Assembly: GCF_015158295.1 (NCBI RefSeq)
Contig: NZ_JACDXV010000002.1
Span: 599,001 to 663,000, forward strand
Source: Devosia faecipullorum
Lineage (GTDB): Bacteria > Pseudomonadota > Alphaproteobacteria > Rhizobiales > Devosiaceae
DNA length: 64,000 nucleotides
Direction of reading: 5' to 3'
This document shows, one piece after another, positions 1-6,969 of the stretch. The stretch's first letter is position 1; the number at the start of each line of letters is the position of its first letter. Position numbers and translations under genes: made by a program. Under the pieces are notes generated by a model, which saw only the letters and a list, made by a program, of their open reading frames with translations, made no database searches and was not told the origin of the DNA.

Positions 1-1095
1 CTTGTCGAATTCCACCGTGCCCAGCGGCGGCTCGGGCAGGTCGAGGGGGCTGGCGGGATCCTTGATGGCCGGTTCGGTATCAAGGATTTCGGTCAGCCTT
101 TCGGTCGATCCGGCAACCATCTGCAAGGTGCCCAGCACTTCCGAGACATTGGTGAGCGCACCGGACGCCATCAGCGCATAGACGAGGAATTGAGCCAATT
201 GTCCCGCCGTGACCGCGCCGTCAAAGACCGAGCGGGCGCCCCACCAGACCAGTCCCACCAGCGCGCCGGTGCCGAGAAAGATCACCATGCCGACCATGAC
301 GGCGCGCGCGCCCAGGCGTCTGGTTTCGGCGTGGTAGGAGGCTTCGCTGCGCTGATCGTAGAGCGTGGACTGCACCTGTTCTTGGGTGAAGGCCTTGACG
401 GTGCGGTTGGCGCCCAGCATTTCGGTGGCCATGGCGGAGAGGTCGGCCAGCGCGTCCTGGGTCTTGCGCGACATGCCGCGCAGCCGGCGCGAAAAGGCGA
501 TGACCGGCACCATGACCAGGGGCAGGGCGATGACTACGGCCAGCGTCAGGGCGGGGCTGGTGAGAATCATCATCACCAGCGCCCCGATAATGGTGACCAT
601 GGAGCGCAGCGCCAGCGACAGGCTGGAACCCACCGCGCCGCGGATGACGGCGACGTCGCCATTGAGACGGCTGGTCAGTTCGCCGATGCGGTTGCGGTCG
701 AAATAGGCGGCGTCGAGGCGCAGCAAATGGCCGAAGACCGCCTGGCGCAGATCGGCCAGCACCCGCTCGCCGATCACCGAGATGAAATAGAAGCGCGCGC
801 CGCTGGCAATGGCCATCACCAGGGCGATGGTGAGCACGATCCAGCCATAGCGGCCGACATTTTCGAGATTCTGCGCCACGAAGCCTTCATCGATCGCGCC
901 GCCCAGGGCGGCGGGGATGGCGAGGGAGGTAATGGCCGAAATCAACAGGAACAGCAGGGTCAGCGACAGCCGCACCGGATAGGCGAGCACGAAGGGCACC
1001 AGCCGTTGCAGCGGGCGCAGCCGCCGCGGCTCGATATGGCCTTCGGGCACAATCTTTTCGGGATCGGCCTCAATGGGCAATGCCTGGTCTGTCAT
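1..1095 (-). CDS. ABC transporter half-exporter, membrane domain (partial, runs off left edge)
   Basis: The frame opens at an ATG (complement of 1093-1095) and stays open to base 1, giving 365 residues of a protein that normally has about 600. Residues ~35-310 form a six-helix type-1 exporter membrane domain, with family-typical stretches RFYFISVIGERVLADLR and FDRNRIGELTSRLNGDV. The last visible residues (LGTVEFDK) are the usual entry into the ATP-binding domain, which lies outside the window. Half-transporters of this class (MsbA/BmrA-like) dimerise in the inner membrane and export lipids or hydrophobic compounds using ATP; the substrate here cannot be told. It is divergent from rpmE, with about 210 bp between the two starts. 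Confidence 0.9.
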   Translation of the reverse strand, partial: MTDQALPIEADPEKIVPEGHIEPRRLRPLQRLVPFVLAYPVRLSLTLLFLLISAITSLAIPAALGGAIDEGFVAQNLENVGRYGWIVLTIALVMAIASGARFYFISVIGERVLADLRQAVFGHLLRLDAAYFDRNRIGELTSRLNGDVAVIRGAVGSSLSLALRSMVTIIGALVMMILTSPALTLAVVIALPLVMVPVIAFSRRLRGMSRKTQDALADLSAMATEMLGANRTVKAFTQEQVQSTLYDQRSEASYHAETRRLGARAVMVGMVIFLGTGALVGLVWWGARSVFDGAVTAGQLAQFLVYALMASGALTNVSEVLGTLQMVAGSTERLTEILDTEPAIKDPASPLDLPEPPLGTVEFDK

Positions 1096-1305
1096 GGCTG
1101 TGGTTCGCCGTCTTGTGGGTGGGCTGCCGCAAGAGGCGACCGCCCCCATATAGGATCTGTCCCCGGCCCCGGCAACTGCTGGGGAACGGGCAAAATTGCC
1201 GCTGCGTCAGGCTTGCGGAAGCGCAACTTGTGCTGTAGTAAGCCGCCCAATACCAGTTTTCTGCTCTCCGGGCGCTGCGGCGCCCGTTTGATTTGAGGCG
1301 ACGCC

Positions 1306-1527
1306 ATGAAGAGTGACATCCACCCCGACTACCACCTGATCAACGTGGTCATGACCGACGGCACCACCTACCAGACCCGTTCGACCTGGGGCAAGGAAGG
1401 CGACACGCTTCAGCTCGATATCGACCCCAAGACCCATCCGGCCTGGACCGGTACGCAGGGTCAGCTGCTCGACCGGGGCGGCCGCGTGTCGCGCTTCAAG
1501 GAGCGCTTCAAGGGCCTGGGCATCTAA
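1306..1527 (+). CDS. rpmE: 50S ribosomal protein L31
   Basis: A 73-residue protein with the complete L31 fold signature: [10 protein letters not shown] at the start, [20 protein letters not shown] in the middle and a basic [11 protein letters not shown] tail. It binds the central protuberance of the large ribosomal subunit. The CxxC zinc-binding cysteines of zinc-type L31 are absent, so this is a zinc-independent form. The start is the first ATG of the frame and matches family length. It stands alone, divergent from the ABC exporter, and is followed within 25 bp by a strong intrinsic terminator, so it is probably monocistronic. Confidence 0.97.
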   Translation: MKSDIHPDYHLINVVMTDGTTYQTRSTWGKEGDTLQLDIDPKTHPAWTGTQGQLLDRGGRVSRFKERFKGLGI

Positions 1528-1551
1528 GCCCTCCGGCATTGGAATTCGATC

Positions 1552-1583
1552 AAGCCCGGCCCTCGCGCCGGGCTTTTTCTTTT
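1552..1583 (+). terminator. Intrinsic terminator of rpmE
   Basis: A 7-bp GC stem (1554-1560 with 1567-1573), extended by two A-T pairs, has a 6-nt loop and is followed by a T-rich tract (1574-1583). It lies 25 bp after the rpmE stop. Confidence 0.9.
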
Positions 1584-1649
1584 TGGCTGCACCCACTCTT
1601 CCGTCACCATTGCCCCGTTTCTTCGGGCAATCTGGCGCAGCAATGGCGA

Positions 1650-2174
1650 TCAGCTGCGGCCGAAAGCGGCCTTGAGGCGGGCGAGCTGGTCGGCGATGCC
1701 ATTGGCGCGGGCTTCGGCGCTGTCCATGTCCGGCAGATTGCCCTTTTCCAGCGTGTCGAGCTGCATCACCCGCTCAAACAGGCGGTCGCCCTTGTCGATG
1801 AAGTCGCGCAGGGTCGGGGGCAATTGCTCATATCCGGGACCACCGCGCTGGCTGGGTGTGGCCGAGAACTTCACCTTTTCCTTTTCGGCGCGGGCATTTT
1901 CGCGGGTGATTTCGCCTTCATTGACGGCGCGCTGCAACAGCAGCCAGGAGGCCAATTGCATCAGCCGCGTGGTCAGGCGCATGGATTCGGTGGCGTAGAG
2001 GAAACCGGCTTCGCGCGGGAGCACGCGGCTCTCGATGCGGCCCAGATCGTCGAGATAGGCGGCGACAGCCTCGATTAGCCCCATGCCTTCGCGATAAAGC
2101 AGGTCAAAGCCGCCCGAGGCGACGATGCGCGGGCCGATCGCAATCGCGGATTTGGTCTCGCTGGTTTCGGCCAC
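1650..2174 (-). CDS. rcdA: RcdA-type regulator of CtrA degradation (DUF1465)
   Basis: A 174-residue, mostly helical protein of the DUF1465 family. Diagnostic stretches are FDLLYREGMGLIEAVAAYLD near residue 24 and LPREAGFLYATESMRLTTRL near residue 52, followed by a helical hairpin and a flexible charged tail. In Caulobacter, RcdA is an adaptor that works with CpdR and PopA to deliver CtrA to the ClpXP protease at the G1-S transition. That function is known for the family and is inferred here. The ATG at 2174 fits family length. ctrA, chpT and sciP lie further along this same window, so much of the circuit is physically close. Confidence 0.9.
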   Translation of the reverse strand: MAETSETKSAIAIGPRIVASGGFDLLYREGMGLIEAVAAYLDDLGRIESRVLPREAGFLYATESMRLTTRLMQLASWLLLQRAVNEGEITRENARAEKEKVKFSATPSQRGGPGYEQLPPTLRDFIDKGDRLFERVMQLDTLEKGNLPDMDSAEARANGIADQLARLKAAFGRS

Positions 2175-2284
2175 GCCTGATCCTCCATGCGCTTCATGCT
2201 AGGCGCAATCGCGCCAGCGGTCACGCAATGGTTCCGCCTATCCTAAAAATCCGGTTTAAGCGTGGCAGCCAGATCCCGTTGCAC

Positions 2285-2316
2285 AAAAGAAAAAGAGCCA
2301 CAAAAGATGCGGCTCT
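2285..2316 (-). terminator. Strong minus-strand terminator, orphaned from any close CDS
   Basis: On the minus strand a 9-bp stem (2308-2316 with 2294-2302, one G-U pair) with a 5-nt loop is followed by nine bases rich in T (2294 down to 2286). The nearest upstream minus-strand gene (DUF1192) ends 175 bp away, which is why I read this as the 3' end of a small RNA. Confidence 0.8.
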
Positions 2317-2376
2317 CGAAGTTAACAGGGAGGCGTCAAACAGAGGGAGAAACCACTCTGAAAAATTCAGAACAAA
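2285..2376 (-). ncRNA. Candidate trans-acting small RNA with two CUCCCU anti-Shine-Dalgarno motifs
   Basis: Read 5' to 3' on the minus strand, the region holds a small hairpin (TCTGAA/TTCAGA, 2371-2357), then unpaired UCUCCCUCUG (about 2350-2341) and CCUCCCUGU (about 2334-2325), then a strong terminator with a U tail. This layout, about 90 nt long, is that of Hfq-dependent CUCCCU-type small RNAs of Rhizobiales (AbcR/ar15, ar14). A plausible promoter is TTAATC (2409-2404), a 17-bp spacer and CATTAT (2386-2381), giving a start near 2374. The whole 2,175-2,490 gap is much richer in A+T than its flanks and has no credible ORF. The family assignment and 5' end are inference. Confidence 0.55.
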
Positions 2377-2490
2377 CTGAATAATGAGAGATTACCGGCC
2401 AAGGATTAATTCGTTCTTAACGACGCGATAATTCTTAACCCTATGCGTTCACGACTTTGCGAGAAACCGGCGGGGCACGGTTCGGAAGGC

Positions 2491-2673
2491 TCAGAACTTG
2501 AATGCGGCTTCCGCCGCCTGGCGCGACTGGCCCTTGGACGCGATGGCGGCGCGCAGCCGCAGAATTTCGGCTTCCAGCAATTGTATCCGTTCGGCCAGTT
2601 CCTCGACCGAGAGGGCATCGAGCCCCATGCCGATATCGTGGCTGCTGATTTTCTGGCGCTCGTCCGGTTCCAT
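2491..2673 (-). CDS. DUF1192 domain small protein
   Basis: A 60-residue protein matching DUF1192. It has the conserved core IGMGLDALSVEELAERIQLL leading into a leucine-rich amphipathic helix that probably forms a coiled coil, then a short basic tail. Function is unknown. The start is an ATG preceded by GGGAGC-like purines (minus strand), and the length is normal. It is divergent from the quinone oxidoreductase with about 80 bp between them. It is too short to carry an enzymatic fold, so a structural or adaptor role is likely. Confidence 0.88.
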   Translation of the reverse strand: MEPDERQKISSHDIGMGLDALSVEELAERIQLLEAEILRLRAAIASKGQSRQAAEAAFKF

Positions 2674-2752
2674 TTTTCTGCTCCCGTGGCTTTTTCGGGA
2701 AGTTTAGCGCGGTCGCCTTGCGGGGCAAGCCGAATTGCGCGAACGTCGGGCC

Positions 2753-3775
2753 ATGACCATAATTCCTGACATGCTTGCCGTGGACATCGCCGCTCCGGGC
2801 GGGCCCGACATGCTGGTGCCCCGCCGGCTGCCTTTGCCGCCGGTCGGCGTGGCCGATATCCTCATCCGCGTGGCGGCAGCGGGGGTCAATGGGCCGGACC
2901 TGGCGCAGCGGCGCGGACATTACGATCCGCCGCCGGGCGCATCGCCCTTGCCGGGATTGGAAGTGGCCGGCGAGGTCGCCGGTTTCGGGGCGGGGGTGTC
3001 CGGCTTTGTCCCGGGGCAGAGGGTGATGGCGCTGACCAATGGCGGCGGCTACGCCGAATATGTCGCCGTGCCGGCGGGGCAGGTGCTGCCGATGCCGGCA
3101 GGCTGGAATTTTGCCGAGGCGGCGGCTCTGCCCGAAACCTGGTTCACCATCACCCAGGCCCTGGTGCTGCGCGCCGGGCTCGAACCGGGCATGGTGGTGC
3201 TGATCCATGGCGGCTCGGGCGGCATTGGCGGCGCCGCCATCCAGATCTGCGCCATTATCGGCGCCAAACCCATTGCCGTGGTGTCCGATGACAGCAAGGG
3301 CCGATATTGCCTGTCGCTGGGGGCCATGGCCTATATCGTGCGCGACCGCGAAGACATTGCCGCGCGCGTCCGGGAATTGAGCGGCGGGCGCGGCGCCGAC
3401 CGGGTGGTGGACATCATCGGCGGGGCGATGGCAGCGGTTAATGTCGCCGCCGCGGCGCCGGGCGGGCATATCGTGCAGATTTCGGCGCTGGAGGGCGGCA
3501 AGGCCCCGGTGCCGCTGCGCGAGATCATGTTCAAGGGTTTGACGCTTTCCGGCTCGACCCTCAGGCCGCAATCGAGCGCGGTCAAGGCCGAAATCGCCGC
3601 CTATATCGGCGCGCATTTTCTGGCCGCACTGGCCGCGCCCGGCTGGCCGCGCCCGCAGATCACCAGCTTTGCGCTCGAAGCGGCCCGGGCGGCCCATGAG
3701 ATGATGGAAAGTCGCAGCCATCGCGGCAAGCTGATCCTGCTCACCGCGTTCGGAGCCGGTGAAACCGGCACTTAA
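2753..3775 (+). CDS. NAD(P)H-quinone oxidoreductase, PIG3 family (zinc-free MDR)
   Basis: A 340-residue medium-chain dehydrogenase/reductase. The N-terminal GroES-like domain contains VNGPDLAQRRGHYDPPPGAS (residues ~45-65), and the Rossmann domain carries the nucleotide loop HGGSGGIGGAAIQI near residue 155. ETWFT (around residue 125) and GSTLRPQS (around residue 260) are typical of PIG3/TP53I3-like quinone reductases. No catalytic zinc ligands are visible. It reduces quinones with NADPH by one-electron chemistry in characterised homologues. I prefer the ATG at 2753 over a TTG 18 bp upstream, because the second gives a non-homologous basic extension. Confidence 0.88.
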   Translation: MTIIPDMLAVDIAAPGGPDMLVPRRLPLPPVGVADILIRVAAAGVNGPDLAQRRGHYDPPPGASPLPGLEVAGEVAGFGAGVSGFVPGQRVMALTNGGGYAEYVAVPAGQVLPMPAGWNFAEAAALPETWFTITQALVLRAGLEPGMVVLIHGGSGGIGGAAIQICAIIGAKPIAVVSDDSKGRYCLSLGAMAYIVRDREDIAARVRELSGGRGADRVVDIIGGAMAAVNVAAAAPGGHIVQISALEGGKAPVPLREIMFKGLTLSGSTLRPQSSAVKAEIAAYIGAHFLAALAAPGWPRPQITSFALEAARAAHEMMESRSHRGKLILLTAFGAGETGT

Positions 3776-3891
3776 TCATTGCGGATCGCCGGCATTTTCT
3801 TTATATTCACCATCAGTTCCCCCTCAATTTTTGACCAAGAGGCGGAGCGGCCCGGAGGAAAACCGGCCGCGCCACCAGGAGAAATTTAGCC

Positions 3892-4626
3892 ATGTCCCAG
3901 ACCCTTCTGATGCCCAAGGCGACCGCCGTCTGGCTGGTGGACAACACGGCGCTGTCCTTTGAACAGATCGCGGCCTTCTGCACGCTGCATCCGCTGGAAG
4001 TGCAAGGCATCGCCGATGGTGACGTCGCCAGCGGCATCATGGGCGTCAATCCGGTGCAGAACGGGCAATTGGCCCGCGAGGAAATCGAAAAGGCCGAGGC
4101 CGATCCCAATTACCGCATGAAGGTGAGCGAGCCCAAGGTGCGCGTCGCCGCCGTCAAGCGCAAGGGCCCGCGCTATACCCCGATTTCGCGCCGCAACGAG
4201 CGCCCCAATGCCATCAAGTGGCTGGTGCGCAATCATCCCGAACTCAAGGACGCGCAGATCATGCGGCTGGTGGGCACCACCAAGTCCACCATTGAATCGG
4301 TGCGCGACAATTCGCACTGGAACTCGGCCAACCTGACCGCCATGGACCCGGTGACGCTGGGCCTGTGCAGCCAGATCGATCTCGATCTCGAGGTCAAGCG
4401 CGCCTCCAAGGACGCCCCGGCCCAGAGCGAATTCAACGAGGGCACGACCCTGCTCACGGCAGAGGAAGCAATGGCCCGCGCCGCCGCGCGCAATAGCTAT
4501 GAAGGCGAGGAAGGGAGCGAGGATCAGGGCTATTCCGCCCCCAAGCCCTCCAACGAGGACATCGACGCGGATTCGGTCTTCGCCAAGCTCAAGTCGCTCA
4601 AGTCGAACACTGCCGACGAGGACTAA
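3892..4626 (+). CDS. trcR: TrcR-like cell-cycle transcriptional regulator (DUF1013)
   Basis: A 244-residue protein of the DUF1013 family. Residues 1-60 (MPKATAVWLVDNTALSFEQI) resemble a helix-turn-helix and residues ~95-150 (RPNAIKWLVRNHPELKDAQI, TKSTIESVRDNSHWN) a second one. The C-terminal ~70 residues are acidic and probably disordered. In Caulobacter the orthologue TrcR is a transcriptional regulator active in the cell cycle; that name is transferred from homology. The ATG is preceded by an AGGAG box (3879-3883). The gene is followed by its own terminator. Confidence 0.85.
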   Translation: MSQTLLMPKATAVWLVDNTALSFEQIAAFCTLHPLEVQGIADGDVASGIMGVNPVQNGQLAREEIEKAEADPNYRMKVSEPKVRVAAVKRKGPRYTPISRRNERPNAIKWLVRNHPELKDAQIMRLVGTTKSTIESVRDNSHWNSANLTAMDPVTLGLCSQIDLDLEVKRASKDAPAQSEFNEGTTLLTAEEAMARAAARNSYEGEEGSEDQGYSAPKPSNEDIDADSVFAKLKSLKSNTADED

Positions 4627-4650
4627 GTTTCCTCGAAAACCGGTTCTGCA

Positions 4651-4685
4651 AATCCCCGCCCGCCAGGCGGGGATTTTTGTTTTGG
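4651..4685 (+). terminator. Intrinsic terminator of trcR
   Basis: A perfect 10-bp stem (4651-4660 with 4666-4675), a 5-nt loop and a T-rich tail (TTTTTGTTTT). It starts 24 bp after the trcR stop. Confidence 0.92.
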
Positions 4686-4720
4686 GGCCGGGCCGTAACC
4701 ACAAATCCCTCGGCTCCATC

Positions 4721-4757
4721 TCTCCCTCCCCCTTGAGGGGAGGGCCGGGGAGGGGGT
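4721..4757. repeat. C-rich/G-rich palindromic intergenic repeat, copy 1
   Basis: The core CCCTCCCCCTTGAGGGGAGG folds on itself and is followed by a second G-rich arm. A near-identical copy sits at 6779-6819 between thiB and thiP. No gene is present here. Confidence 0.7.
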
Positions 4758-4810
4758 TCTGCGTGGTCAGCAGGATACGATGTACGTTGCGACCACCAAT
4801 GGCCCGGCAC

Positions 4811-4844
4811 TGGATTGCCCGGACAAGCCGGGCAACGACGATGG
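4811..4844. repeat. Palindromic GCCCGGACAAGCCGGGC intergenic element
   Basis: The element reads TGGATTGCCCGGACAAGCCG followed by GGCAACGACG. Related copies lie at 15277-15309, three or more times inside 36318-36765, and a decayed one lies at 53053-53090. It can form a short GC hairpin and always sits between genes. Confidence 0.75.
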
Positions 4845-4873
4845 ACTGAGAGATTTTCGACGAGCGTCCACGC

Positions 4874-5563
4874 TCAGGCAAACGCGGCCACCAGATCCCA
4901 GAGCCGGTTCCGGCCGAGGATCAGCAGCCAGGGCGTGCCGCCGCGGGGCACAATCTCTACCCTGCCGCCAGTGGCAGCATTGGAGGTACCCAGCCGTCCG
5001 ACGGGGTCGAGCAGCAGGTCGTTCATCGGGTAGAGCAAGCCTTGGGTGCGCTCGAAGACCACCGGGGCCAGTGGATGGATGGACACCCGCTCGCCTTGAT
5101 CGGCCATGAAGGCGAACGGCCCCGATACGGCCAGGGCCACATCCTCCTCATCGACCAGGATCACCCGTCGCCGATTGGCCACTTCATGCAGCGCGCTGAG
5201 CGCCGCCAATGTATGGTCGAGCCGCTTGCCGGTCATGCCCAGGGCCAGGGTCACCGGCGCCTGGGTGGAATAGAGCGCCTTCTGGAAATCGGTGGTGATC
5301 TGTTCGGGAATGTGGATCACCCTGGTGCGGCTTTCCCAGCCCTGCTTGTCGGCAAGCGAATCAAGATCGCCCAATATGGCCTCGGGCACCAATCCGGCGG
5401 CGCCGAGCGCGTCCGCCCCGCCATCGGCGGCGACCAGGGCGATGTCGCGCGCCACCAATTGGCGCAATATCCCGGCATCGACATGCCCGCCCCCGACAAT
5501 GGCCAGCGGGCGCTCGAAGCTCAGCAGCGGCTTTGCCGCGTCATCGGAAGGGGGGGATTGCAC
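4874..5563 (-). CDS. Thiamine diphosphokinase
   Basis: A 229-residue thiamine pyrophosphokinase that transfers pyrophosphate from ATP to thiamine to make the active cofactor TDP. Family motifs are VAADGGADAL (near residue 44), GDLDSL (near 65), TTDFQKAL (near 90) and GMTGKRLDHTLA (near 110). The C-terminal half is the beta-rich thiamine-binding domain. The only start that keeps the glycine-rich N-terminal strand is the GTG at 5563; no clear ribosome site is visible. It is divergent from thiBPQ, so imported thiamine can be converted directly. Confidence 0.92.
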   Translation of the reverse strand: MQSPPSDDAAKPLLSFERPLAIVGGGHVDAGILRQLVARDIALVAADGGADALGAAGLVPEAILGDLDSLADKQGWESRTRVIHIPEQITTDFQKALYSTQAPVTLALGMTGKRLDHTLAALSALHEVANRRRVILVDEEDVALAVSGPFAFMADQGERVSIHPLAPVVFERTQGLLYPMNDLLLDPVGRLGTSNAATGGRVEIVPRGGTPWLLILGRNRLWDLVAAFA

Positions 5564-5594
5564 TTGGGGGCGTCTCTCAATATGGTCCGCATCG

Positions 5595-5680
5595 TCTCGC
5601 TGGGGTGTTCCGGTTGCTGCCGGAGCTGAGAGTTACCCATTGAACCTGAACCAGGTCATGCTGGCGGAGGAAGTTCGAGA
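5595..5680 (+). promoter_or_regulatory. TPP riboswitch (THI element)
   Basis: The conserved THI-box is all present: GGGGTG (5602-5607), CTGAGAG (5626-5632), ACCC, TGAACCTGA (5641-5649), then ATGCTGGCGGAGGAAG. The closing P1 helix is TCTCG (5595-5599) with CGAGA (5676-5680). It lies 78 bp upstream of thiB, and binding of thiamine pyrophosphate should switch off the transporter genes. No clear terminator hairpin follows, so control may act on translation. Confidence 0.95.
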
Positions 5681-5758
5681 TGGCAAGGGCGCATCTCGGC
5701 GCCCCCACCATTGACACAGCCCTTCTCCCATGACCGCAATTGAATGAAGGGATGACCC

Positions 5759-6763
5759 ATGGTCAAGCTTTCCTCCATCGCGCTTGCGGTCCTCGTTGCC
5801 GGATTGTCCGGCACCGCGCTCGCACAGGACAAGCCCGTGCTCACCATCTACACCTATGATGGTTTCGCCTCCGAATGGGGGCCGGGCGTGCCGCTCAAGC
5901 AGGGCTTTGAGAGCCAGTGCGATTGCATTGTCAATTTCGTCGGCGCCGATTCCTCCATCGGCACGCTGCGCCGGGTGCAGCTTGAGGGCGAGAGCACCGA
6001 GGCCGACATCCTGCTCGGCCTCGATACCGCCATTGCCGGGGAAGCGCGCGCCACCGGGCTCTTTGCCGAACATGGGCTGGAACTGCCCGGACTGGTCCTG
6101 CCCGAACCCTGGAACGACGCGCAATTCGTGCCCTTCGATTATTCGCATTTCGCCTTCATGCACGATATCGACACCATGCCGGTGCCGCCCGCTTCCTTCG
6201 AGGAATTGATCGCGCTGCCCGACAGCGTCAAGATAGCCATTCAGGATCCGCGCTCGGCGACGCCGGGTCTCGGCCTGCTGCTCTGGGTCAAGGCGGCCTA
6301 TGGCGAGCGTGCCCCCGAAATCTGGGCTGGCCTCAAGCCCAAGATCCTCACCATGACCCGCGAATGGAGCGAGAGCTACGCCCTGTTCCTCGATGGCGAA
6401 GCCGATATGGTGCTCTCCTATACGACCTCGCCCGCCTATCACATCTATGACGAGGACGATCACACGATCAAAGCGGCTCTGTTCCGCGAAGGCCATTTCC
6501 CACAGATCGAAGTGGCGGGAATTCTCAAATCCTCCGACCAGCAGGAATTGGCGAGGGACTTTCTGGCCTACCTGGCGTCTCCCGAGGGCCAGCAATATAT
6601 CCCGACCACCAATTGGATGTTCCCGGTGGTCGATCTTGGCGACAAGCTCGATCCCGCCTTTGCCGGCCTGCCGCAGCCGGACAAGACGCTGACCCTGCCC
6701 GAGGCCGACATCATCGCCCATTCCGCCGAATGGATCGACGAGATGCTGGCGGCCCTGCAATAG
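5759..6763 (+). CDS. thiB: Thiamine ABC transporter, periplasmic binding protein
   Basis: A 334-residue solute-binding protein of the ThiB family. Residues 1-22 form a Sec signal peptide ending ALA-Q. The mature protein begins KPVLTIYTYDGFASEWGPG, the classic ThiB opening, and contains EADILLGLDT and TTNWMFPV near the C terminus, which contribute to the thiamine pocket. It captures thiamine, TMP or TPP in the periplasm for ThiP and ThiQ. It is the first gene after the TPP riboswitch. An unusual 206-bp gap with a repeat separates it from thiP. Confidence 0.95.
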   Translation: MVKLSSIALAVLVAGLSGTALAQDKPVLTIYTYDGFASEWGPGVPLKQGFESQCDCIVNFVGADSSIGTLRRVQLEGESTEADILLGLDTAIAGEARATGLFAEHGLELPGLVLPEPWNDAQFVPFDYSHFAFMHDIDTMPVPPASFEELIALPDSVKIAIQDPRSATPGLGLLLWVKAAYGERAPEIWAGLKPKILTMTREWSESYALFLDGEADMVLSYTTSPAYHIYDEDDHTIKAALFREGHFPQIEVAGILKSSDQQELARDFLAYLASPEGQQYIPTTNWMFPVVDLGDKLDPAFAGLPQPDKTLTLPEADIIAHSAEWIDEMLAALQ

Positions 6764-6778
6764 CAGACCCCGATGCAA

Positions 6779-6819
6779 TCCCCCTCCCCCTTGAGGGGAG
6801 GGCCAGGGGTGGGGGGTCA
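6779..6819. repeat. C-rich/G-rich palindromic repeat, copy 2, inside the thi operon
   Basis: It shares the CCCTCCCCCTTGAGGGGAGG core with the copy at 4721-4757. It lies just after the thiB stop and before thiP, so it would be transcribed as a stable hairpin between the two cistrons. Confidence 0.7.
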
Positions 6820-6969
6820 GAAGCATTCACGCGCCGAATGCGCGTTGCCATCATGGCAGGCCCAACCCCGCTCCCACCCCAAACCATGAATGGGCGCCAA
6901 AGCCAAATCGGTCCAGAGGATAAAAAGATGTGCCGAAGTTCCGACGCCGGGAGGCAATGACGTGAAGCC

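Noticed and set aside
190..1296. 368-residue plus-strand frame over the ABC exporter
   Set aside because: Its composition (His/Gln/Gly-rich) is that of the complement of a coding strand; the minus strand has a recognisable ABC exporter.
2441..3721. 426-residue minus-strand frame over the quinone oxidoreductase
   Set aside because: Antisense shadow; no domain, and the plus strand has a full MDR protein.
3886..4881. 331-residue minus-strand frame over trcR
   Set aside because: Contains the translated intergenic repeats (ARLVRAIQ, PLPGPPLKGEG), a common artefact.
5633..6826. 397-residue minus-strand frame over thiB and the riboswitch
   Set aside because: Starts with the translated C-rich repeat (PHPWPSPQGGG) and has no homology; thiB is certain.
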